DNA of 15,208 nt from JAKBCQ01 sp021807585 (lineage in GTDB: Bacteria; Planctomycetota; Planctomycetia; Isosphaerales; Isosphaeraceae). Each line of letters begins with the position of its first letter. Position 1 is the first letter of the stretch. The stretch spans positions 1 to 15,208 of the forward strand of contig DAHWFG010000287.1 in NCBI GenBank assembly GCA_027325115.1, written 5' to 3'. The notes under the pieces are model-generated. The model searched no databases and was not told the DNA's origin. It saw nothing but the letters and a program-made list of their open reading frames with translations. Positions 1 through 6,659 of this stretch are shown one piece after another. Position numbers and translations under genes: made by a program.

Positions 1-1451
1 CGATCCTTGGCGACGAGCCTCCAGGGCTCGTCGCCAAGGATGACGTCGCGAACCCTCGGCGCGCTCGAGCCCGCCTTGACGGGCTCGGGCCAGCCTTTCC
101 AAAGATAACTCATCGCCTCTCGAAAATAATCGTAATAACCCGCGACGTGGCCGCCGTTAATGATCCGAAATGAGTAATCATATCCTGAGAACTTCAGCGC
201 CTTATCCATTTCTTGATCGAGCAGGAACCAATCGCCTGCGCAATTCTCCATATCGCGCATGCCGGTGGTGAGAAACGCGCGGATCGGCTTGGCCTCGAAC
301 TTCCTTACGAGCGTGGGGAACTCGTGACCGCCGCGGAACGCCACAAAGCTGCCGCTGTTCGCGTAAACGCGGCTGAAGGCGTCGGGTCGTTCCCAAGCCG
401 CGTTGAAGGCGGCGATCCCGCCGCTGCTGCCGCCGGCGATGCATCGATCATTGCCGCTATTCGAAAGCTTCAATCCGTATTCTTTCGCCACGAAGGGCAA
501 GAGTTCGTCGACGAGGAAACGAACGTTGCTTTCGCCGACTCCGTCGTATTCCAAACAACGATTGCGTCGACCCAGCGTGTTCTTGACCGTCGGGGGAAGC
601 TCTCCGGGCCTGACGAACACGCCGATCACGACGGGGATCTCCTTGGCGGCGATCATCGTTTCGAGCAGCGTTTGTTCAATCGGGTTGAAGCCGTCTGTCT
701 TGATATAAACACAGGCTGGTTTGGATCCGTCGTACTGCGCGGGGATGAAAACCGTCGCTTGGCGAACGGTTCCTGGAAAAATCGCGCTTTTTGAAAACGT
801 GAAGTTCTCGATTCGACCCTTGAGGATCATCTCGGGTTTGATCGCGGGTGGCTCATATGAACTTGGCGGCGATTCTCCCGTTCCGCTCGCCGTCGTCCCG
901 ATCGTTCCCGCCAAGGGTTTGATGATCCACTCGAGATGACGATCGCCCGGATTGTTCGTCCACAAGTCGATCCTCGCTCCCGCGACGGCCTTTCCACCCA
1001 GGTGATCGAGGCCTTTTTCGGGCGCGTGCCGGGGAACGAGGGTATAGGTTCCGTCGTCGTTTTTCTTGACGTTCCATTCTTGCCACGGCTTGCCGCTCTC
1101 GGTCTCGAGCACGATGTCGGTTCCGTTCTCCACGCCCCCCTTGGCCGCGGCGAGCACGAGGACCGAATCATATGAAGGCTTGATCGAATAATAACCATTC
1201 CCCTTCGCTAGAATCGCCCATTTTTGATTCGACGTACCCGCGGGTTTGCCGATCGAGATCAAACATCCCTCGGTTGAGCCCGAGCCGACCGTCTCGAGCA
1301 CGAACCTCGGGGCGCTCGCGGGGACGAGCGCGTACGCGCCCCAATCGTCGGCGCCGAACGAGGGCGTCGCGAAACCGAGCGATATCGCGGCGATCACCGC
1401 GAAGTTAACCGTCGAACGAAAGTTAAAGGACACGAGAACTTGGTCTATCAT
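1..1451 (-). CDS. Exported ricin-type lectin + alpha/beta-hydrolase esterase, leading into a gluconolactonase-like segment (C-terminus outside window)
   Basis: The frame is open from an ATG at 1451 to the left edge (483 codons, no stop). Residues 1-33 form a signal peptide (hydrophobic VIAAISLGFATPSFG), so the protein is exported. Residues about 37-185 look like a ricin-type beta-trefoil, with three Q/L-x-W repeats (QKW, QEW, LEW). Residues about 205-455 form an esterase-D/PHB-depolymerase-like alpha/beta hydrolase. GGSSGG gives nucleophile Ser343, NGGHVAGYYDYF gives candidate His435, and Asp400 or Asp407 could complete the triad. After the esterase, a linker (WPEPVKAGSSAPRVRDV) leads into EPWRLVAKD, which resembles the start of an SMP-30/gluconolactonase domain; planctomycetes commonly fuse the two. 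The likely role is hydrolysis of ester or lactone groups on polysaccharide-derived substrates, with the lectin binding glycan. The start is preceded only by a purine-rich AGAAGAAGAA. Substrate is unknown and the gluconolactonase part is inferred from its first residues only. Confidence 0.85.
   Translation of the reverse strand, partial: MIDQVLVSFNFRSTVNFAVIAAISLGFATPSFGADDWGAYALVPASAPRFVLETVGSGSTEGCLISIGKPAGTSNQKWAILAKGNGYYSIKPSYDSVLVLAAAKGGVENGTDIVLETESGKPWQEWNVKKNDDGTYTLVPRHAPEKGLDHLGGKAVAGARIDLWTNNPGDRHLEWIIKPLAGTIGTTASGTGESPPSSYEPPAIKPEMILKGRIENFTFSKSAIFPGTVRQATVFIPAQYDGSKPACVYIKTDGFNPIEQTLLETMIAAKEIPVVIGVFVRPGELPPTVKNTLGRRNRCLEYDGVGESNVRFLVDELLPFVAKEYGLKLSNSGNDRCIAGGSSGGIAAFNAAWERPDAFSRVYANSGSFVAFRGGHEFPTLVRKFEAKPIRAFLTTGMRDMENCAGDWFLLDQEMDKALKFSGYDYSFRIINGGHVAGYYDYFREAMSYLWKGWPEPVKAGSSAPRVRDVILGDEPWRLVAKD
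3..41. repeat. Perfect 17-bp inverted repeat with 5-nt spacer
   Basis: Arms 3-19 and 25-41 are exact reverse complements around the spacer TCCAG. The repeat lies inside the open frame of the esterase gene and encodes ILGDEPWRLVAKD there. It would form a very stable hairpin in RNA. It may be a palindromic insertion at the linker before the gluconolactonase-like part, or a chance of codon use. Confidence 0.8.
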
Positions 1452-1852
1452 TGTTCTTCTTCTATGAGAATGATTGCACGATGAAGCGACCTGGACGATC
1501 GAATTCGGCGCCATCACGTCCGCGTCGATCATGATAAATCGGCGCCGACGCTCCGATCCAGGGTTCGCCGGTTTCGAATCCGATCGGCATTCCCGTCCAA
1601 TCCATCGATTCCGTTTCTCACGAGCAAGCCGAAGAGCGGATTCGTTCCAACAAATCGGTTTCGACTCGACCGAAATCGAAATGCAATCCACCTGAAGGCC
1701 GTCTCAATTATACGATTAATTATTATTCTATTTAATATTTCGTATAAGATTTGTTGCTTCCTCGATCCGGGATTCGGCGTTTTCGGCGCGATCCGTTGCG
1801 GCGATCGCGGCTTCTCGCGGTACAAGACAAGGTCGAGAGGAGACGATCGATC
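1452..1852. other. Intergenic spacer with an AT-rich core
   Basis: This 401-bp spacer separates the divergent lectin/esterase gene and the broken gene at 1853. Short open frames here translate to Arg/Ser-rich sequence typical of non-coding frames. Around 1702-1752 the DNA becomes very AT-rich (runs such as TTAATTATTATTC and TTTAATATTTCG, then TATAAG), the likely site of divergent promoters, but I cannot place a convincing -35/-10 pair. Confidence 0.5.
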
Positions 1853-2140
1853 ATGAACGACGATTTCGAGCCCGCTTCCGGTTCGCCTTTACGGTTTGCC
1901 GACCCGGCCGAGGACGCCTAAGACTAAGCGCGAGCCCAAGAATTCCGCCGTCTTTCACCCGAGGAACGCCGACAGCGGATCGCGGAATTGATCGAGTTTG
2001 GGATGAACATGGCGCCCATTTCCCCCCGACGCGCCGAGATCGAACGGCGCATCGAGGATCAAGCAACCGAGGGGAGGCGATCATCACAGAGCGTCGAACA
2101 TGAAACCAAAGTAATACATCAGCATTTAATATATTGCTAG
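1853..2140 (+). pseudogene. Small planctomycete-type protein gene broken by two in-frame TAA codons
   Basis: An ATG at 1853 follows a good Shine-Dalgarno (AGAGGAGA, 1836-1843). The frame reads MNDDFEPASGSPLRFADPAEDA, then TAA (1919-1921), Asp, TAA (1925-1927). It then continues in the same frame through AQEFRRLSPEERRQRIAEL, IEFGMNMAPISPRRAEIERR and on to TAG at 2138. The continuation has a protein-like, charged helical composition. From memory it resembles the short 'RRLSPEERW..I..L..FG..M...SPRR..IE.R..E' proteins found in many copies in planctomycetes. Both stops could come from CAA (Gln) by a single C-to-T change. I read it as a recently decayed gene of about 95 codons; read-through or a start after the stops (no good ATG before GMNM) is less likely. 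Function is unknown; I do not see an intact partner beside it. Confidence 0.6.
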
Positions 2141-2177
2141 CCATATGATTATCTTATGTGGCGTCTACGAATAAAAT

Positions 2178-2200
2178 CGGCCGATCTTAATATTCGGCCG
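2178..2200 (-). terminator. Rho-independent terminator downstream of the 2311 cytochrome gene
   Basis: On the minus strand a 7-bp stem (CGGCCGA / TCGGCCG) with a 9-nt AT loop is followed by ATTTTATT. It lies about 110 nt after the stop of the cytochrome-like gene and points the right way to end its transcript. Confidence 0.6.
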
Positions 2201-2238
2201 GGTCGGAATTTCGGCGAGGATTCCGTGATCTTGGGTCA

Positions 2239-2250
2239 CCTTCCGGAAGG
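2239..2250. repeat. 12-bp perfect palindrome CCTTCCGGAAGG
   Basis: A self-complementary 12-mer in the trailer of the cytochrome-like gene, between its stop and the terminator. It has no loop, so it is more likely a dimeric-protein site or a chance palindrome than a hairpin. Confidence 0.4.
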
Positions 2251-2310
2251 CGTCTCTTTCGATGGTTTCAGGCGCCGGTCGAGTGCGGCGCGGCGTTTGT
2301 GACGAGTCGG

Positions 2311-3570
2311 TCAATCTCTCGCGCCGTTTCGCATCAATCCTTGTAGCAATCCCCATTCGTAACGATTCCCCTTCCACTCCCGAAGCCGCGTCTCTTCTTC
2401 CTCACGTGTCGTCGGCAGCAAATCGGGCTTGACCGTGGGGGTTAGAGGGATCGGACGGATTCGGCGATAACTGTTCAAAGAATAAATATCTTTCATTCCT
2501 TGATGGCATGAAAAGCAAGACCTTCGTACCTTGCTTGGGCCTTCACCGAGGTTGCTCCCGATAAAAAGGATATAATCACGTTCGGAGTCATCCTCGACGA
2601 TCGCCTTGAGGCTCGGCTTTCCCGCGAGAAAAGCCCGTCGGTTGAGCTTGAGTTCGAACGGTCCTTCGAGCATTTGCACGCTCTCGGTGACTTTCGTCGT
2701 CACGGGCTTGCCTTGATCGTCGATCAGTTGCATTTGCCGCACCAACGCCGCGTCGGTCCCGGCAGGGAATGCTTCCGGCTCAGCGCCCGGGGCGAGTTTC
2801 CGCAATTCAGCCAGATACTTCTTGGTTTGCTCTCGTCCATTCGGCAACCGCAAAAACACAAAGAACGCGGAGCGACCGCCAAAAAAATGGAGATGGCTCA
2901 GGGCAAGCGGCATCTGGTCATTGTCGCCAAGCAGCACCCACGACCCTTTCGGATTCCAGAGGTCGGCGGGCAAATACCAAGCTTCCTTGACAGCCACCGC
3001 TTCCGCGTAATTATTCGGCAGATTCTCGATCTCTTCAGCCGTCAGGCTCAGCCGGGGAATGATCCGAGCCACCCGCGTCGCTAGTTCCGTTTGCGTGTTC
3101 TTCTGTCCGGCGTCCCATTTCGGCGGTCGCAAGGTATCGAAGAGCGTCCAGAGATCGCGCTGGAGAAGCGCTCGCTTGAGCGGATCTTTGATCATCGTGT
3201 GGCCGTTCTTGGCGAGAAACTCGTCGAGCACCTTGAGAGCGGTATTTCGACCCTGCTCGTCGGCGAGGTAATCTTCGCTCCGCCACAGGAACGGATCGAG
3301 TTCCCACGGATCGCCCGTGTTCCCCCCGATCCTCGCTCGGAATGTGTCGTGCAATCGGTTCCATAAGTGTTGTGGATCGGAATCATAGACGGTCGTCCGT
3401 CGCGGCGATGCGAGAGCCTGCGCGTCATCGACTTTGGTTTGTCGCGGCGCCGGATCATCCCCCGCTGCCGGGGTCGAGCGCGGCGCCAAGATCCACCAAC
3501 AACAACCCGAGATCACGGCTACAACGCACGTGAGCGGAATACGCGAACTCGAATGAAATATTATATTCAT
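2311..3570 (-). CDS. Exported or membrane-anchored protein with one c-type heme motif (planctomycete family)
   Basis: This is a 419-residue protein from the ATG at 3570. An in-frame ATG at 3678 would add 36 polar residues ahead of the hydrophobic segment and overlap the Uma2 gene, so I prefer 3570, although its ribosome site is poor. Residues 11-30 (IPLTCVVAVISGCCWWILAP) are a signal anchor; ISGC at 20-23 also fits a lipobox, so a lipoprotein is possible. The middle (NLPNNYAEAV, LPADLWNPKGSWVLL, FFGGRSAFFVFLRLPNGR, TESVQMLEGPFELKLNR) matches my memory of a family frequent in planctomycetes and not characterised. CFSCH at 352-356 is a c-type heme site near the C-terminus. The protein would act in the periplasm; electron transfer is an inference from the heme motif alone. 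It lies 94 nt after Uma2 on the same strand and may share its transcript. Confidence 0.8.
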   Translation of the reverse strand: MNIIFHSSSRIPLTCVVAVISGCCWWILAPRSTPAAGDDPAPRQTKVDDAQALASPRRTTVYDSDPQHLWNRLHDTFRARIGGNTGDPWELDPFLWRSEDYLADEQGRNTALKVLDEFLAKNGHTMIKDPLKRALLQRDLWTLFDTLRPPKWDAGQKNTQTELATRVARIIPRLSLTAEEIENLPNNYAEAVAVKEAWYLPADLWNPKGSWVLLGDNDQMPLALSHLHFFGGRSAFFVFLRLPNGREQTKKYLAELRKLAPGAEPEAFPAGTDAALVRQMQLIDDQGKPVTTKVTESVQMLEGPFELKLNRRAFLAGKPSLKAIVEDDSERDYILFIGSNLGEGPSKVRRSCFSCHQGMKDIYSLNSYRRIRPIPLTPTVKPDLLPTTREEEETRLREWKGNRYEWGLLQGLMRNGARD

Positions 3571-3664
3571 AAGATATTTATTATCAACTAGATTTTGATG
3601 CGATGGCGGCCGATTCTTGAATGCCCGCGTTCCTAATTGTGAGACTGCGTTATATGCCGGCTTT

Positions 3665-4639
3665 TCATTGTTCTTCAAGCGATGCGCGAAGTCGAGCGAT
3701 CTCGGCTTCGAGAGTCTTCAACTTTCGAGATTCCTCATCGAGGCGAATCGCCAGTTCATTCGCGCGACGCGTCTCCTCCTCGGCGCGAAGCGACTCCTCC
3801 TCGGCGCGAAGCGATTCCTCCTCGGCGCGACGAGATTCCTCCTCGGCGCGACGAGATTCCTCCTCGGCGCGACGAGACTCCTCCTCGAGTCGAAGCGTCA
3901 ATTCATTCGCGCGACGCGACTCCTCCTCGGCACGACGCGATTCTTCCTCGGCGATCAGAATCGCTCGATTCCGATCCTCCGCGGATCGTTCGCTTTGACG
4001 TTTCAATTCCTCATGGCTTCGTTGCCATTCGCTGATCATCGGGAGCGACTCGCCGTTTTCAAGGCGAATGAGTCGCAGTCGATAACCCTCCGGCACGATG
4101 CGAATTTCAAGCCGCGGGCTCACGATACTTCCATCGGGTTCGAACGGCATCGGACGATATGCGCCGTCGACAAGGAGAAAACCTTGAAATCGAGGTTTGA
4201 GGCGTTCGTCAAGGGGATCGAAGATGTAATATTCCTCGACGCCGATCGACGCGTAAACAACCGGTTTTTCATGAACATCGACCCGCCACGTCTTCGCCGA
4301 GGTGATCTCAAAAATCACCTGGGGCGCCGTCCTCTCCACCCACGTCTTGAACGTTCGTTGCGGACCGGGCGAGTCGATACCAAACGTCACCATGACGTCG
4401 GGCGATTTGTTCGCCTTGGGATTCCCCTCCTCGTAATAGAGGAACATATCGGCGGCGAGATGGACGTCGTCACGTCCTCGAACCATCGAAAAGAGCAGAT
4501 CCAACGCCGTCATCAGCTCGATAATGCACTTGACGTGGAGTCCGGTTTCGCCCATCGGCTTGCCGTCCGATTCGGGATAAATAACTTCGCCGCGTTTCTT
4601 GGCGGTCGATCGGGATTTCGCGGGAACGCGTCTGGTCAT
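3665..4639 (-). CDS. Uma2-family (DUF820) PD-(D/E)XK nuclease with long coiled-coil tail
   Basis: This is a 324-residue protein. I chose the ATG at 4639 because AGGAAG lies 12 nt upstream; an ATG 10 codons earlier has no such site. Residues about 20-195 are the Uma2 fold: SPDVMV gives Asp81, VIFEITS gives Glu111, and HEKPVVYASIGVEEYYIFDP supplies Lys125 and the conserved Tyr/Tyr-x-Phe-Asp-Pro. Together these fit the PD-(D/E)XK site with the Lys moved onto the following helix. Residues about 205-324 are a charged alpha-helical tail of EEESRRA heptads, from a 21-bp repeat in the DNA. Uma2 proteins occur in many copies in cyanobacteria and planctomycetes; their role is not established (a nuclease fold, proposed links to mobile DNA or defence). 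All expected site residues are present, so it is probably active. Nothing beside it suggests a toxin-antitoxin pair. Confidence 0.9.
   Translation of the reverse strand: MTRRVPAKSRSTAKKRGEVIYPESDGKPMGETGLHVKCIIELMTALDLLFSMVRGRDDVHLAADMFLYYEEGNPKANKSPDVMVTFGIDSPGPQRTFKTWVERTAPQVIFEITSAKTWRVDVHEKPVVYASIGVEEYYIFDPLDERLKPRFQGFLLVDGAYRPMPFEPDGSIVSPRLEIRIVPEGYRLRLIRLENGESLPMISEWQRSHEELKRQSERSAEDRNRAILIAEEESRRAEEESRRANELTLRLEEESRRAEEESRRAEEESRRAEEESLRAEEESLRAEEETRRANELAIRLDEESRKLKTLEAEIARLRASLEEQ
3758..3950. repeat. 21-bp tandem repeat encoding heptads of the Uma2 tail
   Basis: The core GGCGCGA recurs at 3782, 3803, 3824, 3845 and 3866, exactly 21 bp apart, with units differing only at a few positions. 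A flanking block (CATTCGCGCGACGCG then CTCCTCCTCGG) occurs at about 3758 and again at about 3904, giving a higher-order duplication. On the minus strand each unit encodes one AEEESRR heptad. The 7-codon period keeps the frame when copies are gained or lost. Confidence 0.9.
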
Positions 4640-4700
4640 CGGTCGGCTCGCTTCCTGGGAATGGAACACGACGAGCGAAAATCGAAAATGTACGCCGTCG

Positions 4701-4706
4701 ATTATA
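4701..4706 (-). promoter_or_regulatory. Possible -10 element of the Uma2 promoter
   Basis: On the minus strand there is a perfect TATAAT about 62 nt before the chosen Uma2 start. No good -35 hexamer sits 16-18 nt upstream, so this rests on the -10 match alone. Confidence 0.35.
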
Positions 4707-4760
4707 ATCCGATGCGAAGTCGATTACGACCGCGCGACGGAAAATCGGTTCCATTTGAAG

Positions 4761-5207
4761 CTATCGGACTCCCACTGTTATAAAACCGGACGACGACAGT
4801 CCGACTTCCGCTTCGGCCGTTGTCACGCCGATTCCGTTGGATTGATCGGAATAACCTGTGTGGAACTCGCCTTGGTCGGATCCCGAATTGACGTTCCCCT
4901 CGGCGAACGAACTCGATTGGTTGAAATGATAGCTTGGATAGACGCTCGCACTCGAGACAATTCCCGAAGTCGTTTCGGAACCGGAAATCGCCAACCCCTC
5001 GGATGCGTATTAACCCATGCCGCAGGACGCGTCTACCGAGGAGGTGGGCGAGTTATTATCGGCGAAATCGCCTTGCCAGGTCGGTGATTGAACCGACCTG
5101 GCCGCTTCATGAATTTGGAATGCGTCGCCGCCGGTTTCGACGCCGACGACATATCTTGATTGCACAGGCATCCCAACCGGACACCCGACCCGCGGCTCGC
5201 AAGACAT
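4761..5207 (-). pseudogene. Remnant of a Ser/Gly-rich protein with an internal stop
   Basis: One minus-strand frame reads as plausible protein for about 150 codons, broken by a single TAA at 5010-5012. Before the stop it reads VVGVETGGDAFQIHEAARSV and DFADNNSPTSSVDASCGMG. After it, YASEGLAISGSETTSGIV runs on through SSFAEGNVNSGSDQGEFHTG to EVGLSSSGFITVGVR and TAG at 4761. False frames in this GC-rich DNA are Arg/Pro-rich; this one is Ser/Gly/Thr/acid-rich with few Arg, which suggests former coding. Possible starts are the ATGs at 5207 or 5171, both with poor ribosome sites. I do not recognise the family; a surface or exported protein would fit the composition. Alternatives are a chance open frame or a short gene starting at a TTG at 4994. 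Confidence 0.4.
5075..5102. terminator. 11-bp perfect hairpin without a T-run
   Basis: Arms GCCAGGTCGGT and ACCGACCTGGC enclose GATTGA. There is no T-tract on either side, so a Rho-independent terminator is doubtful. It lies inside the minus-strand remnant and upstream of the VOC gene on the plus strand. Confidence 0.35.
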
Positions 5208-5309
5208 CGCGGGGGTAAAGCGCTGTGCACAACTGCTATTTCCGAATAATATGTGTTGGACGCCCAGACCGCGGCCGTCCTCATCAATGAGAACACGGAG
5301 CATGAGAAC

Positions 5310-5786
5310 ATGAAGCCGAAGAACACGATCTGCATCTGGTTCGACAAGGAAGCGCATGAGGCGGCGAGCTTCTACGCAGCCGTTTTTCCGGATAGTGAAG
5401 TGACCGCGATTCACAAGGCGCCCGACGATTATCCGGGCGGCAAGAAGGGGGACGTGCTGACGGTGGGGTTCACCGTGGTGGGCATTCCGTGTCTCGGCCT
5501 TAACGGCGGCCCGGCGTTCAAGCACACAGAGGCCTTTTCCTTTCAGATCGCAACGGACGATCAGGAAGAGACGGACCGCTTCTGGAATGCGATCGTCGGC
5601 AATGGCGGCGAGGAAAGTGACTGTGGTTGGTGCAAGGACCGCTGGGGCATTTCCTGGCAGATTACCCCGCGCGCTCTAACCGACGCGTTCGCGGCGGGAG
5701 GCGGTGAGGCGAAGCGTGCTTTCGAGGCGATGATGACGATGAGGAAGATCGACATCGCCGCAATCGAGGCGGCGCGGCGGGGCTAA
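5310..5786 (+). CDS. PhnB-like VOC-superfamily protein (3-demethylubiquinone methyltransferase-like domain)
   Basis: This is a 158-residue protein. The ATG at 5310 has GGAG 9 nt upstream and starts directly on the fold (MKPKNTICIWFDKEAHEAAS); an upstream in-frame start adds 19 residues with no support. The first beta-alpha-beta unit (FYAAVFPDSEVTAI) and the second (FSFQIATDDQEETDRFW) are the paired modules of a VOC fold. GNGGEESDCGWCKDRWGISWQITP is the signature C-terminal stretch of the PhnB/3-dmu-9_3-mt family (PF06983). Proteins of this length are usually stand-alone and uncharacterised; the 'methyltransferase' label is historical and I do not assign that reaction. It is cytoplasmic, with no signal peptide. 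Such genes are widespread in proteobacteria, so it may be a transferred cargo gene, but no mobile element is visible. Confidence 0.85.
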   Translation: MKPKNTICIWFDKEAHEAASFYAAVFPDSEVTAIHKAPDDYPGGKKGDVLTVGFTVVGIPCLGLNGGPAFKHTEAFSFQIATDDQEETDRFWNAIVGNGGEESDCGWCKDRWGISWQITPRALTDAFAAGGGEAKRAFEAMMTMRKIDIAAIEAARRG

Positions 5787-6137
5787 CGTGGATACATCCG
5801 ATCGCGCCGCGTGAGCGGCCCTTGAATCCCTCCCAGGCTCCCTGCATCGTGATCGCGGACGCCTGGCGCCTACGGGGTTGTGCGGCAGCCGGCGCGACGA
5901 CCCCGATGCCACGGCGCCCTTCTCTGGATGCCCCCCGCCGCGGCGACGCCATCGCAACAGCGACTCGCTTGGCGCCAATCATAATTGCTAATAGATATTG
6001 CGGCGTTGCCGGCGAACCGACTCGCTGAGAACTTTCGCAGCCGGGGCGAGGGGCCGGCAAGCCGCGCAGAAATGACAGCATACCACGCGACTTTCACACC
6101 GCGGCGACGCCTATAGATTTCTTTACTAATATTAACA

Positions 6138-6183
6138 AAAGCTCAATTCCCATTTCCGTGGGAATCGCGACGATCTGAGCTTT
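6138..6183 (+). promoter_or_regulatory. Composite 8+7-bp hairpin upstream of the 6287 cluster
   Basis: The outer stem AAAGCTCA (6138-6145) pairs with TGAGCTTT (6176-6183). Directly adjoining it on the 5' side is an inner stem ATTCCCA/TGGGAAT (6146-6152 and 6159-6165) with a 6-nt loop, leaving a 10-nt bulge on the 3' side. Fifteen exact pairs in 46 nt is unusual for this spacer. It could be a terminator for the VOC gene, an operator or a structured leader. Confidence 0.5.
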
Positions 6184-6209
6184 GCATTACAAAGCGGATC
6201 GGCTACACT
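6182..6209 (+). promoter_or_regulatory. Possible sigma70-type promoter for the 6287 cluster
   Basis: TTGCAT (6182-6187) and TACACT (6204-6209) are separated by 16 nt. Transcription would begin near 6216, about 70 nt before the first start codon. The -35 overlaps the 3' arm of the hairpin at 6138-6183. Confidence 0.35.
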
Positions 6210-6286
6210 TGGGATCCGGGCGCCGAACCGAAGGACTCGGAAATGCGGATTGATCGGGAGCGTCGTAAGAAAGGAGATCGCCGGGT

Positions 6287-6439
6287 ATGAACGCCGATCA
6301 AAAGGTCGTAGGATTTCGATTTTGGAGGTGGATTACGCTCGCGTTCTTTCTGGGCGCGGCGGTCGGTTTCGCGGCGGGTATCGTCGCCCTCATTGTTCTT
6401 CAAGTTGTACTTCAAACGCGGATTTCCTATGCGCAATAG
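6287..6439 (+). CDS. 50-aa single-pass membrane protein
   Basis: A short gene with a strong ribosome site: AAGGAG at 6271-6276, 10 nt before the ATG. The product begins MNADQKVVGFRFWRW, then has a single hydrophobic helix (residues about 16-42, ITLAFFLGAAVGFAAGIVAL onward) and ends LQTRISYAQ. The basic residues before the helix predict the N-terminus inside. Small-residue spacing (GAAVGFAAG) would favour helix packing. The next frame starts inside this one (ATG at 6429, 11-nt overlap), which suggests translational coupling. It may form a unit with the DUF2975 membrane protein at 6667. I recognise no family, and function is unknown. Confidence 0.65.
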   Translation: MNADQKVVGFRFWRWITLAFFLGAAVGFAAGIVALIVLQVVLQTRISYAQ

Positions 6440-6659
6440 TTCACTTGAAATCGAATGGATAGCCGGTCGGTCTTTTGACGACCGTCCATTCCATGAATCG
6501 GAGCGAGGCGATCAAACGACGATCATGCTCCACTCCGATCTCGGCGATCGTGTACCCGAGCAGAAATGGGAATCTTTGCTGGAACGCTCCGATCGAGAGC
6601 TTCTTCGGCAAACCCAAAGGAAAATGCGTTCTCCGCGTCGATTACCGCGACCACGATGA
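6429..6659 (+). CDS. Hypothetical 76-aa protein overlapping the small membrane protein gene
   Basis: The ATG at 6429 lies inside the end of the preceding gene and the stop (6657-6659) is 7 nt before the next start, so it fills the gap exactly. The first two thirds are acidic and protein-like (SSLEIEWIAGRSFDDRPF, LGDRVPEQKWESLLERSDRE). The tail becomes Arg/Pro-rich (KMRSPRRLPRPR), as false frames do. Meanwhile a second frame in the last 80 bp (FFGKPKGKCVLRVDYRDHDEA) looks more natural, so a frameshift near 6590 is possible. It has no signal or membrane segment, and the family is not recognised. Confidence 0.4.
   Translation: MRNSSLEIEWIAGRSFDDRPFHESERGDQTTIMLHSDLGDRVPEQKWESLLERSDRELLRQTQRKMRSPRRLPRPR

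Larger units (their letters stand above)
5787..6286. other. 500-bp spacer: no gene seen, leader elements near its end
   Basis: From 5787 to about 6095 all frames give Arg/Pro/Ala-rich or broken translations and I see no gene. From about 6110 the DNA turns AT-rich and carries a composite hairpin (6138-6183) and a possible promoter (6182-6209), probably belonging to the cluster starting at 6287. Confidence 0.5.

Noticed and set aside
1474..1825. Short open frames on both strands in the 1452-1852 spacer
   Set aside because: Arg/Ser/Asn-rich translations, no ribosome sites, and they span an AT-rich promoter-like region.
3774..3886. The 21-bp repeat as a CRISPR array
   Set aside because: Units are directly adjacent with no spacers and keep a reading frame encoding heptads, so it is a coding tandem repeat.
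3617..4783. A 388-codon plus-strand open frame across the Uma2 gene
   Set aside because: It is antisense to a clear Uma2 gene and its LLLGAKRFLLGATR repeats are just the reverse reading of the 21-bp array.
5010..5525. A 171-codon minus-strand open frame overlapping the VOC gene
   Set aside because: Its first half is antisense to the VOC gene and Arg/Leu/Val-rich. Only the last part (below about 5207) looks coding and is reported as a remnant.
5662..6097. Minus-strand open frames downstream of the VOC gene
   Set aside because: Arg/Pro/Ala-rich translations in several frames at once, with no ribosome site or domain; typical of GC-rich non-coding DNA.
6393..6428. An upstream ATG giving 12 more residues to the 6429 frame
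   Set aside because: It would lie deep inside the 50-aa gene and has no ribosome site; the overlap start at 6429 fits coupling better.
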